Source: Pseudomonadota bacterium
GTDB taxonomy: Bacteria; Pseudomonadota; Gammaproteobacteria; Steroidobacterales; Woeseiaceae
DNA: 64,000 bases
Assembly (NCBI GenBank): GCA_022573655.1
Contig: JACZTO010000001.1
Location: 94,169-158,168 of the forward strand
Reading direction: 5' to 3'
A model generated the notes under the pieces. The model made no database searches. It saw only the letters and a list, made by a program, of their open reading frames with translations, and was not told the DNA's origin. Positions 1 through 10,042 of the stretch are shown here, piece by piece (within the stretch, counting starts at the first letter, position 1; each line of letters opens with the position of its first letter). The position numbers were made by a program, and so were the translations under genes.

Positions 1-688
1 CAATGCCTGGCATCGATGCAACACTCAGTGTTGCTGTATGTCCGGCTGCAAATTTAGCCAGCTCCGCCTGCGGAATCTGCAGGTATGCGACGAGATCAGA
101 TGTGTCTGTTATGCGAAACGCGATATCGCCAAGGCTTAAGTTCTGGCCAAGCTTTACATTGCGCGCGGATACAACGCCGGAAATCGTCGCGCGGATGCTC
201 GCATAATCATAATTCAGCTGTTTCAGGTCGTAGGATGCCTCCAGTGCGGCAAGGTCGTATTGCATTCCCTCAAACATCGAGGCACTGATCAGCCCACGTT
301 TGTGCAGGTCCGCATTGCGCTTGTATTCCTTTTTCGCCCGCTCAAGATTGGCTTTGGCGGAAAGCGCCTCCAGTCGTGCTCGATCGCCGTCAAGACGAGC
401 CAGCATTTGACCAGCCGCAACCCAGTCGCCTTCCTCGGCCACGAGCTCGACGATTTCTCCTGCAATCTTCGCGGGCACCGGGGCGTCAGCATCAGATGAG
501 ATGATCGCTGTTGCGGCATAAGTGGCATAAATATCCGAACGATACGGCTGCGCTACCTCAACAGGTACCGGCGTTGCTGCTTGTATCGACTCAGCGTCCG
601 CAACGCTGGCCTCGCCGGTACCACATCCCGTGATGAGACTTGTACTGACCAGGGCGGTTGCAATTAGAATTGGTGTAATTGTTTTCAT
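1..688 (-). CDS. RND efflux periplasmic adaptor (HlyD/MFP family) lipoprotein, partial (runs off window start)
   Basis: Minus-strand reading frame from ATG at 688: MKTITPILIATALVSTSLITGCGTGEAS... (lipobox-like LITGC), then biotinyl-lipoyl-like/coiled-coil adaptor sequence (VAEEGDWVAAGQMLARLDGDRARLEALSAKANLERAKKEY). Not in the ORF track because it is open at the edge. Confidence 0.8.
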   Translation of the reverse strand, partial: MKTITPILIATALVSTSLITGCGTGEASVADAESIQAATPVPVEVAQPYRSDIYATYAATAIISSDADAPVPAKIAGEIVELVAEEGDWVAAGQMLARLDGDRARLEALSAKANLERAKKEYKRNADLHKRGLISASMFEGMQYDLAALEASYDLKQLNYDYASIRATISGVVSARNVKLGQNLSLGDIAFRITDTSDLVAYLQIPQAELAKFAAGHTATLSVASMPGI

Positions 689-709
689 TTTCACAATGCC
701 AACCTTATA

Positions 710-735
710 TAGTGTTGTAGTGAAGTATAACACTA
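710..735. promoter_or_regulatory. Candidate operator: TAGTGTT-N12-AACACTA inverted repeat upstream of the adaptor gene
   Basis: Perfect 7-bp arms (710-716 / 729-735), 22 bp upstream of the adaptor start codon; an extra GTATAAC direct repeat lies at 725-731 and 741-747. Confidence 0.4.
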
Positions 736-896
736 GTTCGGTATAACGCAACTGGCAGGCTCTCATTTTGGCCAATTGGGTCCAGTGCCATAACAATCAA
801 GCAGTTACCGAATTATCCTGGGCACCCATGGGGGTACTTGACTATTAGATGCGCGGAAGCCGGTTTTGGATGGATTTTGATGCGATTTATTTCCTC

Positions 897-3800
897 TCAG
901 GGCAAAACGGACGCCTCTGCCGCTGCGCCGCCAGAACGACGCTGTCTGATGCGTTTGCTGACATTTGCCTGAATCATCAGCAGACTGGGGGTGAGCAGTA
1001 GCGTCAGAATGGTTGCGAATGCGAGGCCGCCAGCAACGGAAGAGGCCAGCTGCGTCCACCACTGCGAACTCGGTGCGCCAATCGAGATCTGGCGATCGAT
1101 CAGGTTGACATTCACACCCAGAACCATCGGCATCAGTCCGACGATGGTCGTAATCGTGGTGAGCAGAACCGGACGCAGACGAATGGCGCAGGTACGCAGT
1201 ATTGCGTTGAATGCTTCCTCGCCGCGACTGCGCAACACATTGTAGGAATCGATAAATACGATGTTGTTGTTTACGACGATTCCAGCAAGCGTGATGACGC
1301 CCACGCTGCTCATGATGACACCGAATGGTTTACCCATAATCAAATGACCCAATAACACGCCGCCGGTCGAGAACACGACGGCTGTAAGAATCAATCCGGC
1401 CTGGTAGATACTATTGAACTGAGTGACAAGAATGATGGCCATGATTGCCAGCGCCATCATCATCGCTCGTGCAAGAAAAGCCTGATCGTCTTCCTGATCC
1501 TGTGTACCACCTCTGAACGCAGTACTGACACGGGGATCAATGTTGAGAGCGGGCAATGCTTGCCGAAGATCGGCAACAATATCGGATACCAGATAACTGC
1601 TGTCGACATCCGCGTCGATGGTCATCGTGCGGCGCATGTCGGTCCTGCGAATTGTGCCTGTTCTTTGCACCGGCACGCGTTTAACAAATGTGCTGATCGG
1701 AACGAGTCCTTGTTGCGTCGGAATTCGCAACGCATCAAGTTGTGCGAGAGTACGGCTGCCTTCCGGGTAACGGACGCGAATATCGATTTCGTCATCGCTA
1801 TCGTCCGGACGGTACTCACCGATCTTGATACCGTTGGTCACGAGCTGAACCATTGCGCCAACAAGTGAAATGTCGGCGCCGAAACGCGCAGCCTCCGCAC
1901 GATCGACTTTGATCTGCCACTCGATGCCCGGCAGGGGGCGGCTGTCTTCGATGTTGACGATGCCAGGCGTCTGTTCCAAAAGTGCACGAACGTTGCCGAC
2001 GGCCGGCTCCAGAAGATCGGGGAAGCGAGACGAAAACTCGATGCGAATCGGCTTGCCGATCGGTGGGCCGGGGTCTGGTTTGCGCGTCTCTATCCGAATG
2101 CCGACGAGGTCGCTCGTGTTCGCGCGGATGTCGGCGAGAATCTCGTCAGCCGGGCGCCGTTTGTCCCACGCGATGTAGTTTAAGGTCAGGGACCCTATCT
2201 GATCTTCGGCGCCCCGATCGTTGCTGCCGGTTTTGGCATAGACGTACTCGATTTCCGGCATACCCAGTACGCGTTCTTCGACCTGACGCACGAGGAAATC
2301 ACGCTCTGTGGTCGACAAGTCGCCACGCGCGCGAATGTCGACCATGCCGAACGGTTGTTCGACATCCGGAAAATATTCGACGCCCTTGCCAAATATTCCG
2401 AAGGCGACATATACAGCAATCAGTAATGTTGTCACGCCAGCGACACCAAGCCAGGGATGTTGCAGTGAGCGGCGCAGAAAACGGATATAGCGACCGGTGA
2501 ATCCCGTCACTGTGTTCAAGTCACCGGTCTCTGCGGCGGTCAGGTTGCGCCGCGCTTCTGCGGTGCTTGCGCCTGTTTTGCCGAAAATCGAGCCGAGTGT
2601 TGGCACAAACAACAATGCCATGACCAGCGACGCGGAAAGGACGGCGATCAAAGTGATTGGCAAATACTTCATGAACTCGCCGGTTGTGCCTGGCCAGAAT
2701 GCCAAAGGCACGAAGGCGGCCAGAGTCGTGCAGGTTGACGCAATGATAGGCCAGGCCATCCGGATTGCAGCGCGTGAATATGCGTCGTAGCGGGATTCGC
2801 CCTCGGCCATGCGGCGGTCGGCCATTTCGGTAACCACGATGGCGCCGTCCACGAGCATGCCGACAGCCATGATCAGGGCGAACAGCACCATCATATTGAT
2901 TGTGATGCCAAACGAGCCGATAAGCAGGATGCCCATCAGGAAGCTGCCCGGGACGGCAATGCCGACGAGTAAGGCGGAGCGAATTCCAAGAATCCCGATG
3001 ATGACGATGAAGACCAGGAGTACGGCGATCAGGACACTGTTCTGAAGTTCGGACAACATGTCCTGCACGTCTTTCGACTTGTCGCGTGAGGCGATGACTT
3101 CAATTTCGGACGGCCAATAGGCTTGCTCCTCAACAATAATGTTTTTGACAGCCGCGATGGTGTCGATGACGTTTGCACCTGCACGTTGCACGACCTCAAT
3201 CGCAAGAGCGGGTTTACCGTTCAGCCGCGCGATACTTTCGGCATCTTTATAGGTGCGCCGCACTTTGGCAATGTCTTTGAAGTGCACAATGCGATCGCCG
3301 ACAGCCTTGATCGGCATGTCAAGCACATCCTCGGCACTCTCAAAAATTCCGGGTACTTTGACGGGAAATCTACCTGCGCTGGAATGCAGGGCGCCGGCCG
3401 CAACAAGTCGATTGTTGCGCGTGACAAAACTAATGATCTGCGCCTGGTCCAGACCATAACTTTCCATTGCCAGCGGATCGATGATGACTTCCATGAGTTC
3501 TTCGCGCGTGCCGATAAGATTGACTTCAAGGACGCCACTCAGGGCTTCCAGTTTTTCCTTGAGGTCCCTGGCGATAGTCGTGAGCATCCTCTCCGGCACG
3601 TTTCCGGCGAGGTTTAATATGAGCATTGGGTCGAAGCGCGACATCTTGACTTCGTTGACGGTCGGTTCATCTGTATCACCGGGCAACTTCGCCTTGGCTT
3701 TGTCGACCTTCTCTCGTACATCCTGCAGTGCTTTGTCCGTATTGATGCCCGCGTCAAACTCCAGCTGCACATTTGCGCCACCTTCGTACGCGTTAGCGGT

Positions 3801-4040
3801 CATTTCCTTGATGCCTTCGATCGAACGCAGTTCTTGCTCCATGGGCCGCACGAGCAGTCGTTCCGCGTCTTCCGGGGAGATTCCGTCGTGAGAGATGCTC
3901 ACATAAATGATCGGGATTTCGATATCCGGCTCGGCTTCTTTCGGGATCGACGTATAGGCGACGATGCCGCCGATCAGGACGACCAGCAGTGACAGGATCA
4001 CAGTCCGTGACCGTGACATCGCTGACTCGATGATTCCCAT
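897..4040 (-). CDS. Efflux RND transporter permease subunit
   Basis: ORF 897..4184; likely start MGIIESAMSRSRTVILSLLVVLIGG at 4040. RND-type architecture (PKEAEPDIEIPIIYVSISHDGISPEDAERLLVRPMEQEL; TM4 GMLVDGAIVVTEMADRRM). Confidence 0.93.
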   Translation of the reverse strand: MGIIESAMSRSRTVILSLLVVLIGGIVAYTSIPKEAEPDIEIPIIYVSISHDGISPEDAERLLVRPMEQELRSIEGIKEMTANAYEGGANVQLEFDAGINTDKALQDVREKVDKAKAKLPGDTDEPTVNEVKMSRFDPMLILNLAGNVPERMLTTIARDLKEKLEALSGVLEVNLIGTREELMEVIIDPLAMESYGLDQAQIISFVTRNNRLVAAGALHSSAGRFPVKVPGIFESAEDVLDMPIKAVGDRIVHFKDIAKVRRTYKDAESIARLNGKPALAIEVVQRAGANVIDTIAAVKNIIVEEQAYWPSEIEVIASRDKSKDVQDMLSELQNSVLIAVLLVFIVIIGILGIRSALLVGIAVPGSFLMGILLIGSFGITINMMVLFALIMAVGMLVDGAIVVTEMADRRMAEGESRYDAYSRAAIRMAWPIIASTCTTLAAFVPLAFWPGTTGEFMKYLPITLIAVLSASLVMALLFVPTLGSIFGKTGASTAEARRNLTAAETGDLNTVTGFTGRYIRFLRRSLQHPWLGVAGVTTLLIAVYVAFGIFGKGVEYFPDVEQPFGMVDIRARGDLSTTERDFLVRQVEERVLGMPEIEYVYAKTGSNDRGAEDQIGSLTLNYIAWDKRRPADEILADIRANTSDLVGIRIETRKPDPGPPIGKPIRIEFSSRFPDLLEPAVGNVRALLEQTPGIVNIEDSRPLPGIEWQIKVDRAEAARFGADISLVGAMVQLVTNGIKIGEYRPDDSDDEIDIRVRYPEGSRTLAQLDALRIPTQQGLVPISTFVKRVPVQRTGTIRRTDMRRTMTIDADVDSSYLVSDIVADLRQALPALNIDPRVSTAFRGGTQDQEDDQAFLARAMMMALAIMAIILVTQFNSIYQAGLILTAVVFSTGGVLLGHLIMGKPFGVIMSSVGVITLAGIVVNNNIVFIDSYNVLRSRGEEAFNAILRTCAIRLRPVLLTTITTIVGLMPMVLGVNVNLIDRQISIGAPSSQWWTQLASSVAGGLAFATILTLLLTPSLLMIQANVSKRIRQRRSGGAAAEASVLP

Positions 4041-5176
4041 TAGTCGTGAGCCTCGCCAGGGGTCCGAATAGCGACGGTAGTGTTGACGTTGGCTTCCGGG
4101 ATCGCTGCGACGACAGAACCGTTGGTCACGTAGCCCTGCCCGACTGTGATTATCGTCGCCGTCTGCGGCAGGCCGGCGAGCCATACGCTGTCATTTGATG
4201 ACATCACAATGTCGGCAATGACGAATTCCACCAGGCCAGCGTCATTGACGATCTTGACGCCGACATTTCCGGCGTCATCAAGAGTTAGCAGTGAAGGGGC
4301 GATCCTGTGAGCGAACACCTCCTCGGCCGGGATGTGCAGTTCGGCCGTGCCGCCGACGCGCAACGCACCGTCGGCATTGTCGACCTCCAGCTCCACGGTG
4401 AATGTTCGAGTCGCCTCGTCAGCGACGGGCGCAACATAGCGTATCCGTCCGCGCACCGTTTCACCCGTAGCAAGGGTGGCCTGGGCGTTATCGCCAACAT
4501 CAACAAAGCGAGCGTCAAATTCCGAGAGATTCGCCGATACGATAATGGTGAGGTTGTCGACGTAAATAGCAATTGGATCCCCACGCTTGACGAAATCGCC
4601 AACTTCGACAACCCGCGACAGCAACGCCCCGTCAAAGGGGGCGTCGATAGTCATATAGTCGAGGTCGAGCCGAGCGCGCGTCAACTCTGCCCTGGCGGCT
4701 TGCAGCAGCGCGACGGCTTCCTGGAGTTGCGCCTCTGAAACGTAACTCGCGGATTTCAACCTGGCACGACCTTCGTATTCGACTTCACGTTGCTTGACGG
4801 TGGCCTCTGCTTGCGCAAGACGTGCTTCCCGGTCGCGTTTGTCCAATCGCGCGATGACGACGCCGCGTTGCAGGCTGGCGCCTCGCGCGGCACCAATGTA
4901 TTCGACCCGACCATCGGTTTCCGCTGCCAATTCGACGCTTCTTGCGGGGGCGGTTTTACCGTTTACGATGATTGTCCGCATCACTTTTTCGGCCGATTGC
5001 GTACGGACTCGAACGGCGTTTTTCGACGCGTTTCTGCCCGCATCGGTTATCACGGAAGATGTGGCGACTTCCGTGGAGTCTCCGAACTGGCCCGAGATCA
5101 GCCACAGGCTGACAGCCACTACCATTCCCGCTGATATCAGCCACGATTTGAAACGCTCAATATTGCCCAATTGCAT
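4040..5176 (-). CDS. RND efflux periplasmic adaptor subunit (HlyD/MFP family)
   Basis: MQLGNIERFKSWLISAG..., adaptor sequence (GRVEYIGAARGASLQRGVVIARLDKRDREARLAQAEATVKQREVEYEGRARL; YMTIDAPFDGALLSRVVEVGDFVKRGDPI). End abuts the RND permease start. Confidence 0.9.
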   Translation of the reverse strand: MQLGNIERFKSWLISAGMVVAVSLWLISGQFGDSTEVATSSVITDAGRNASKNAVRVRTQSAEKVMRTIIVNGKTAPARSVELAAETDGRVEYIGAARGASLQRGVVIARLDKRDREARLAQAEATVKQREVEYEGRARLKSASYVSEAQLQEAVALLQAARAELTRARLDLDYMTIDAPFDGALLSRVVEVGDFVKRGDPIAIYVDNLTIIVSANLSEFDARFVDVGDNAQATLATGETVRGRIRYVAPVADEATRTFTVELEVDNADGALRVGGTAELHIPAEEVFAHRIAPSLLTLDDAGNVGVKIVNDAGLVEFVIADIVMSSNDSVWLAGLPQTATIITVGQGYVTNGSVVAAIPEANVNTTVAIRTPGEAHD

Positions 5177-5216
5177 TTGTCTGTATTCCTGTTTTAGGGT
5201 CTGCTCGGTCAGCCGT

Positions 5217-5759
5217 TTATCGGATTGCCGTCTGCGCTTTGTGTTCCTCGGCCAGTAAGTGCCGATTATTTTCAACGTATGCCTTTACTGCCTCGGTAAC
5301 GGCCCGGCCAAAACCCAGGACGAAACGCATGCCAGGAGGCCAGTCCTGCATGCCGTCGCACTCGATTTTCGAGAACATGGTGAGGTAGCGCTCGGTGTCT
5401 TCAATGCGGCTGTCCAGAACTAATTCGACTTGTTCAGAGCTCATCAAATGTGCAAAACACATCGTCGCAAGAAACTCCGAGCGAACTTTGTGACTGGGCG
5501 CCGGATCTTCGAGCGCCTTCAACAGATATGTGTGACCTGCAGTCGTAATCTGATAGACCTTGCGGTCAGGCTTGCCTTCTTGCGGAATATGCTCACAGCT
5601 TACGAGGCCCTGTTCCGCCAGCGATGACAGCGCTGGATATATAGAGCCGTAGCCAGCAGCAAAGAAGTGACCGAATGTCGATTCAAAATGCTTCTTCAGG
5701 TCGTAGCCGGACGCCTCTCCATCCGTCAGCATTCCGAGGCAAACTGTTTTTACGTCCAT
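5217..5759 (-). CDS. PadR-family transcriptional regulator
   Basis: MDVKTVCLGMLTDGEASGYDLKKHFESTFGHFFAAGYGSIYPALSSLAEQGLVSCEHIPQEGKPDRKVYQIT: PadR winged-helix signature. Confidence 0.9.
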   Translation of the reverse strand: MDVKTVCLGMLTDGEASGYDLKKHFESTFGHFFAAGYGSIYPALSSLAEQGLVSCEHIPQEGKPDRKVYQITTAGHTYLLKALEDPAPSHKVRSEFLATMCFAHLMSSEQVELVLDSRIEDTERYLTMFSKIECDGMQDWPPGMRFVLGFGRAVTEAVKAYVENNRHLLAEEHKAQTAIR

Positions 5760-5786
5760 GAGTTGTCTTCCAGCAGTGGTCCGCGC

Positions 5787-5823
5787 ATATATCGGGGCGA
5801 TGCATACTATCAGTCCGATATAT
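5787..5823. promoter_or_regulatory. Candidate operator: ATATATCGG-N19-CCGATATAT
   Basis: Perfect 9-bp inverted repeat located 28 bp upstream of the PadR ATG (5759, minus strand). Confidence 0.5.
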
Positions 5824-5993
5824 AAATACCAGCGATTTACAGCAGAAAGTTGAGGAACCCAAAAAAGACTTATAAAACAGCCGTATACAAAAATCCTGAC
5901 CGCAGGAGTAAAGCGCGGGGTCGAAATTCCAGGCGCATGTGCGCGCAAACGCGACAGGTTGGCTGAGTTATCGCACCTGCGCAGTGCCTGACA

Positions 5994-7340
5994 CTATTCG
6001 AAATTCCGCGCCAGGTAGGGATTGAGGAGGCGGTTTTCGGGGTCCATTTGTCGCCGGATCTTGCGGAAAAACTCCAGTCGACTTGTGTAGATTTGCGATG
6101 CATATCCATCACGCAGCGCGAGCGACTGGCTAAACAGCGGGATGCCGCCCCAATTTTCGGCGAAGTCTGCCAAGTCAATCGCGAAGTCCTCCCAGCCGCG
6201 GGACTGCGTCGATATCGTTTGCAAAGCGATAAGCGTTTCATCGAACGATGGCGACAGCAATGCGCTGCGGTCGCGGCCAACACGAAACCCGGTTGCGGGC
6301 ATATCGCATCGATATCCTGTGCGTTCAAAAATCTCCTGGCAAAATCTAGTATAGGCTTTGATTACAATTGAAAAATCGACAGCCGGGAAACACCAGGTTG
6401 AGTAAAGCAGATTGCCAGGACTCTTGCGTCTGCGCCTGCCGCATGCATTGTTGCCGCTATTGACGAGCCTCGTCGTGAGGAGTCCGTGTGTCGCTGCCGA
6501 TAGTTTGTCGATAATCTGGAATCGAACTGACGGAATGGGCAAGACGCGACTCAGCGACTTGAATACATGCGGGAGAACCGTGCTTTCACCCCAGTCTTTT
6601 ATTTTCCATGGCGCCCGATACGAGTTGCCAGGGGTCGTTTCATAACGCCTCAAGTCGACATACACATGATTCTTATGTGGCAGCAGATAAAACTTTAGCC
6701 CGATACTACCGGCTGCCAGCCGCTCCAAGACGGCAGCGAATTCGTCTACGGTCAGGCTTCGGTGACTCGCAGAAAAGGTTGTTATTTGTTGTACGCGCAG
6801 CGTCGCTTCGTAAATTATGCCCAGCATGCCATAGCTCATTCGAAACGCACTTAGCAGATGTTGCTGTGAGTTCGAGATTTTCATCATGCGACCGCGGGAC
6901 GTTATGACCTTCAGGCTAATGAGTTGGCTCGAGAGGAATGAAGCTTGATGGCCAATTCCGGCCCCGATGCACGGTGCGGCCAGTGCGCCACCCAGGGTGC
7001 GTTCTGTCTGGTCGTAGTTGCCGATCAGTTCAAGGCCTTTGACGGCAAGGGCGGCAATCAAGTCACCCAGGGTCACACCGGCTTCGGCGGTCACCGTATG
7101 ATTATAGGTGTCAATCGATATGATACGGTTGAGGCGTGTTGTTCGGAGTACAGTTCCCGTCACACTGGTATTGCAATCGGTATTGGAGGTACCCGTTCCC
7201 TGGGGTCGAATCGGTTGTGCGATATTTGCCTCGCCCGACAAGTATCTCATTAGCTGAGCGAGATGTGCCGGCGTACGAGTGCCGGGACGGGATGGACGTT
7301 GTACGAATCGACCCGTGTCGTAGAATTCTTGTAATTTCAT
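5994..7340 (-). CDS. FAD-binding oxidoreductase (D-arabinono-1,4-lactone oxidase/FAD-linked oxidase-like)
   Basis: MKLQEFYDTGRFVQRPSRPGTRTPAHLAQLMRYL...; FAD_binding_4-like segment (TVTAEAGVTLGDLIAALAVKGLELIGNYDQTERTLGGALAAPCIGAG), C-terminal ALO-like region. Confidence 0.75.
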   Translation of the reverse strand: MKLQEFYDTGRFVQRPSRPGTRTPAHLAQLMRYLSGEANIAQPIRPQGTGTSNTDCNTSVTGTVLRTTRLNRIISIDTYNHTVTAEAGVTLGDLIAALAVKGLELIGNYDQTERTLGGALAAPCIGAGIGHQASFLSSQLISLKVITSRGRMMKISNSQQHLLSAFRMSYGMLGIIYEATLRVQQITTFSASHRSLTVDEFAAVLERLAAGSIGLKFYLLPHKNHVYVDLRRYETTPGNSYRAPWKIKDWGESTVLPHVFKSLSRVLPIPSVRFQIIDKLSAATHGLLTTRLVNSGNNACGRRRRKSPGNLLYSTWCFPAVDFSIVIKAYTRFCQEIFERTGYRCDMPATGFRVGRDRSALLSPSFDETLIALQTISTQSRGWEDFAIDLADFAENWGGIPLFSQSLALRDGYASQIYTSRLEFFRKIRRQMDPENRLLNPYLARNFE

Positions 7341-7626
7341 TGGCGCCTCCAGCAGCAGACAAACTTGCCAAAGACACCAAGTGCGCGACGGTTCCACCGC
7401 AGACGCAGTGAAGTATCGTGTTGGTAACCCCGCTATCGTAGATCATGAAGACCCGTAGACCGGATGCTTTGCGACCCTGCCTTTCGACAGGTGTGCCTTT
7501 GTCAAACGAAGCGTGATCGTTGCACAGCTGAAACGGGCGTGCAACGAACTGCGCCCATCCGCCAGTTATTGTAAAGCCCGCACACCGAATATGGTTACAA
7601 CATGCGTATTGCGATAGATTGGCATA

Positions 7627-8616
7627 ATGAGCGAGATCATCGAAATCACTGCGACCCGCGCACGACAGGCTGCCGAGCGGATTTGCGATTTCATTATTCA
7701 CACACCGTTACGGCGCTCAGAGGCATTCAGTGCGAACCTTGCTGCCAACGTGTTTTTCAAACTCGAAAACCTGCAGACGACGGGATCGTTCAAATTGCGC
7801 GGCGCGACCAATCGGCTGCTGACACTGTCAGACGAAGAACGCAGCACAGGATGTGTTACGGCTTCAACCGGCAATCATGGTGCAGCGGTTGCTTGCGCAA
7901 CAAAGAAGCTTGGTGCCAGCGGCATTGTCTTCGTGCCAGAACAAACTTCGTCGGCGAAAGTCGACGCTATCAGGAGTTATGGCGGCGATGTCCGATTCTT
8001 TGGCACGGATGGTGTTGACACCGAACAACATGCACGCGAGTACGCTCAAGAAAATGAATTGTTTTACCTGTCTCCGTATAACGATGAGGAGGTCGTCGCG
8101 GGGCAGGGCAGCTGCGGCATAGAGATTGTTGAACAATTGCCAGCTATCGATGCCGCATTTATTGCGGTGGGTGGCGGTGGGTTGATAGCAGGAGTTGGCA
8201 GTGTGCTGAAAACCCACAATCCCGACATCCGAATTTTCGCCTGTCAGCCACGCGCGTCGGCGGTCATGGCGCACTCAATCGAGGCCGGCAGAATCCTGCA
8301 ACTTGAAAGTGAACCCACGTTGTCCGACGGTACCGCCGGCGGTATTGAGGCGGACACCATGACCTTTCCCCTGACTCAAGCAGTCGTCGATGAATTCGTG
8401 CTTGTTGACGAACAACAGATTGGAGCGGCGATGCGCCAATACATGGACAGCGAAGGTCACACGATAGAAGGTGCGGCCGGTGTCGCCATCGCTGGCATGA
8501 TTTGTCGCAAAGATGAAATTCGCGACAAGAATGTGGTCGTCATTATTTGCGGCGGAAATATTAGCCAGGACACACTGACACGAGTGCGCAATATGGGTAC
8601 GGACTCCGAATGCTGA
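7627..8616 (+). CDS. Threonine/serine dehydratase (PLP fold type II)
   Basis: FFKLENLQTTGSFKLRGATNRLLTL (PLP lysine motif), TASTGNHGAAVACATKKLG, GGGGLIAGVGSVLK. Confidence 0.88.
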   Translation: MSEIIEITATRARQAAERICDFIIHTPLRRSEAFSANLAANVFFKLENLQTTGSFKLRGATNRLLTLSDEERSTGCVTASTGNHGAAVACATKKLGASGIVFVPEQTSSAKVDAIRSYGGDVRFFGTDGVDTEQHAREYAQENELFYLSPYNDEEVVAGQGSCGIEIVEQLPAIDAAFIAVGGGGLIAGVGSVLKTHNPDIRIFACQPRASAVMAHSIEAGRILQLESEPTLSDGTAGGIEADTMTFPLTQAVVDEFVLVDEQQIGAAMRQYMDSEGHTIEGAAGVAIAGMICRKDEIRDKNVVVIICGGNISQDTLTRVRNMGTDSEC

Positions 8617-9965
8617 AGTTGCAACGATTCTTACTGCTCTGCATCGCCGTTTTAGGCGTCGTTCCTGTGGGCGCTGATACGACGGTGTTTGTTAATGTGA
8701 ACATTGTGCCGATGACCACGGAAGTTGTTCTAAGCGGTCAGACAGTCATCGTGGCGCGAGGCAAGATTGCCAATATCGGACCTGTGGAATCTGTGCCCAT
8801 CCCTGAAGACGCGAAGATTGTCGATGGCACCGACCGTTTTCTTATGCCGGGGCTCGCAGAAATGCATGCACACGTGACCGGAACCCGGCCAGCAGAGATC
8901 GACAGGTTGTTTACACTGTTCGTTGCCAATGGCATCACCACGATTCGTGGCATGCTGGGCCAGTACTCGCACCTTGATTTGCGTGCGCGACTTGAAGCTG
9001 GTGAGGTGTTCGGACCGCGCTTTGTAACGTCGGGTCCGTCTCTGAACGGTCGCTCGGTGTCGAGCGCTGCGGATGCCGCGCGACAAGTGCGCGAGCAGCA
9101 TGCAGCAGGCTATGATTTTATCAAGGTACACCCCGGTCTGACAGCAGAGGAATTTGCGGCGCTTGCCGCAACAGCGAATGAACTGGGTATGCCCTATGCC
9201 GGGCATGTGCCGGTAGCGGCCGGTGTAAGAGAGGCTTTGCGTAGTCACATGGCCACCATCGATCATCTCGACGGTTATTTCGTGGCATTACTGCCGCCAG
9301 ACAGCCATGGCTCGGGTGGTTTCGGTGGTTTTTTTGATGTCATGCTGGCGCGCGAGCTTGATTCTGAAAAGATTGCTGCTCTTGCGGCAGCAACGGCCAT
9401 GGCGGGTACGTGGAACGTGCCAACGCAGGTCTTGGTCGAGCAAATGGTCGACGGCACCTCGGTAACGGATCTCAGGAACAGGTCTGAGATGCGTTACGTG
9501 CCCGAATCGACAGTCAACGACTGGGTGATAGCCAAGGAACGGCAACTGGCCGAACGCGGCTTTGATCCTGAGACAGCGGCATTGGCGATCGACTTGCGGC
9601 GGCGATTGATACTGGCATTGCACGACTCAGGAGCCGGGCTGTTGCTGGGCTCGGACGCGCCGCAGATATTTAATGTTCCCGGTTTCTCGGCACACCGAGA
9701 GCTGGATGTTCTGGTTGCTGCAGGATTGACGCCCTATGAGGCTTTGCAGACAGGTACCAGCGCCGTGGCGAAGTTCCTTGGCTCCAATACGGGAGTCGTG
9801 GCTGTCGGCAAGGAGGCGGATCTCATTCTGCTGGATGCGAACCCGCTCGAAGATATTCGCAACAGCCGCCGGATTCACGGCGTCATGTTGCGCGGGCAAT
9901 GGCTGCCGGCGTCCGAACTGGAGCAACGCCTGGCCGCCTATCTGACGCGGGACGATGAAATTTAG
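8610..9965 (+). CDS. Amidohydrolase family protein (secreted)
   Basis: N-terminal signal-like sequence; LMPGLAEMHAHVTG metal-binding HxH motif, GLLLGSDAPQ, GKEADLILLDANPLEDIRNSRRIHGVMLRG. Confidence 0.88.
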   Translation: MLKLQRFLLLCIAVLGVVPVGADTTVFVNVNIVPMTTEVVLSGQTVIVARGKIANIGPVESVPIPEDAKIVDGTDRFLMPGLAEMHAHVTGTRPAEIDRLFTLFVANGITTIRGMLGQYSHLDLRARLEAGEVFGPRFVTSGPSLNGRSVSSAADAARQVREQHAAGYDFIKVHPGLTAEEFAALAATANELGMPYAGHVPVAAGVREALRSHMATIDHLDGYFVALLPPDSHGSGGFGGFFDVMLARELDSEKIAALAAATAMAGTWNVPTQVLVEQMVDGTSVTDLRNRSEMRYVPESTVNDWVIAKERQLAERGFDPETAALAIDLRRRLILALHDSGAGLLLGSDAPQIFNVPGFSAHRELDVLVAAGLTPYEALQTGTSAVAKFLGSNTGVVAVGKEADLILLDANPLEDIRNSRRIHGVMLRGQWLPASELEQRLAAYLTRDDEI

Positions 9966-10042
9966 GAACGCTTGCAACCAAATCCCGTTGACCGGCGTCT
10001 TACTTGTATATGACGCACGCAAAATGCCAAGAGGGGATACAC

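Noticed and set aside
1560-3891. Several plus-strand ORFs (1982..2500, 2497..2790, 3123..3617, 3481..3891) inside the RND permease region
   Set aside because: All antisense to a full-length RND transporter; no independent support.
7111-7701. 196-aa minus-strand ORF
   Set aside because: Overlaps the N-terminus of the FAD oxidoreductase in another frame and opposes the dehydratase start; low-complexity shadow translation.
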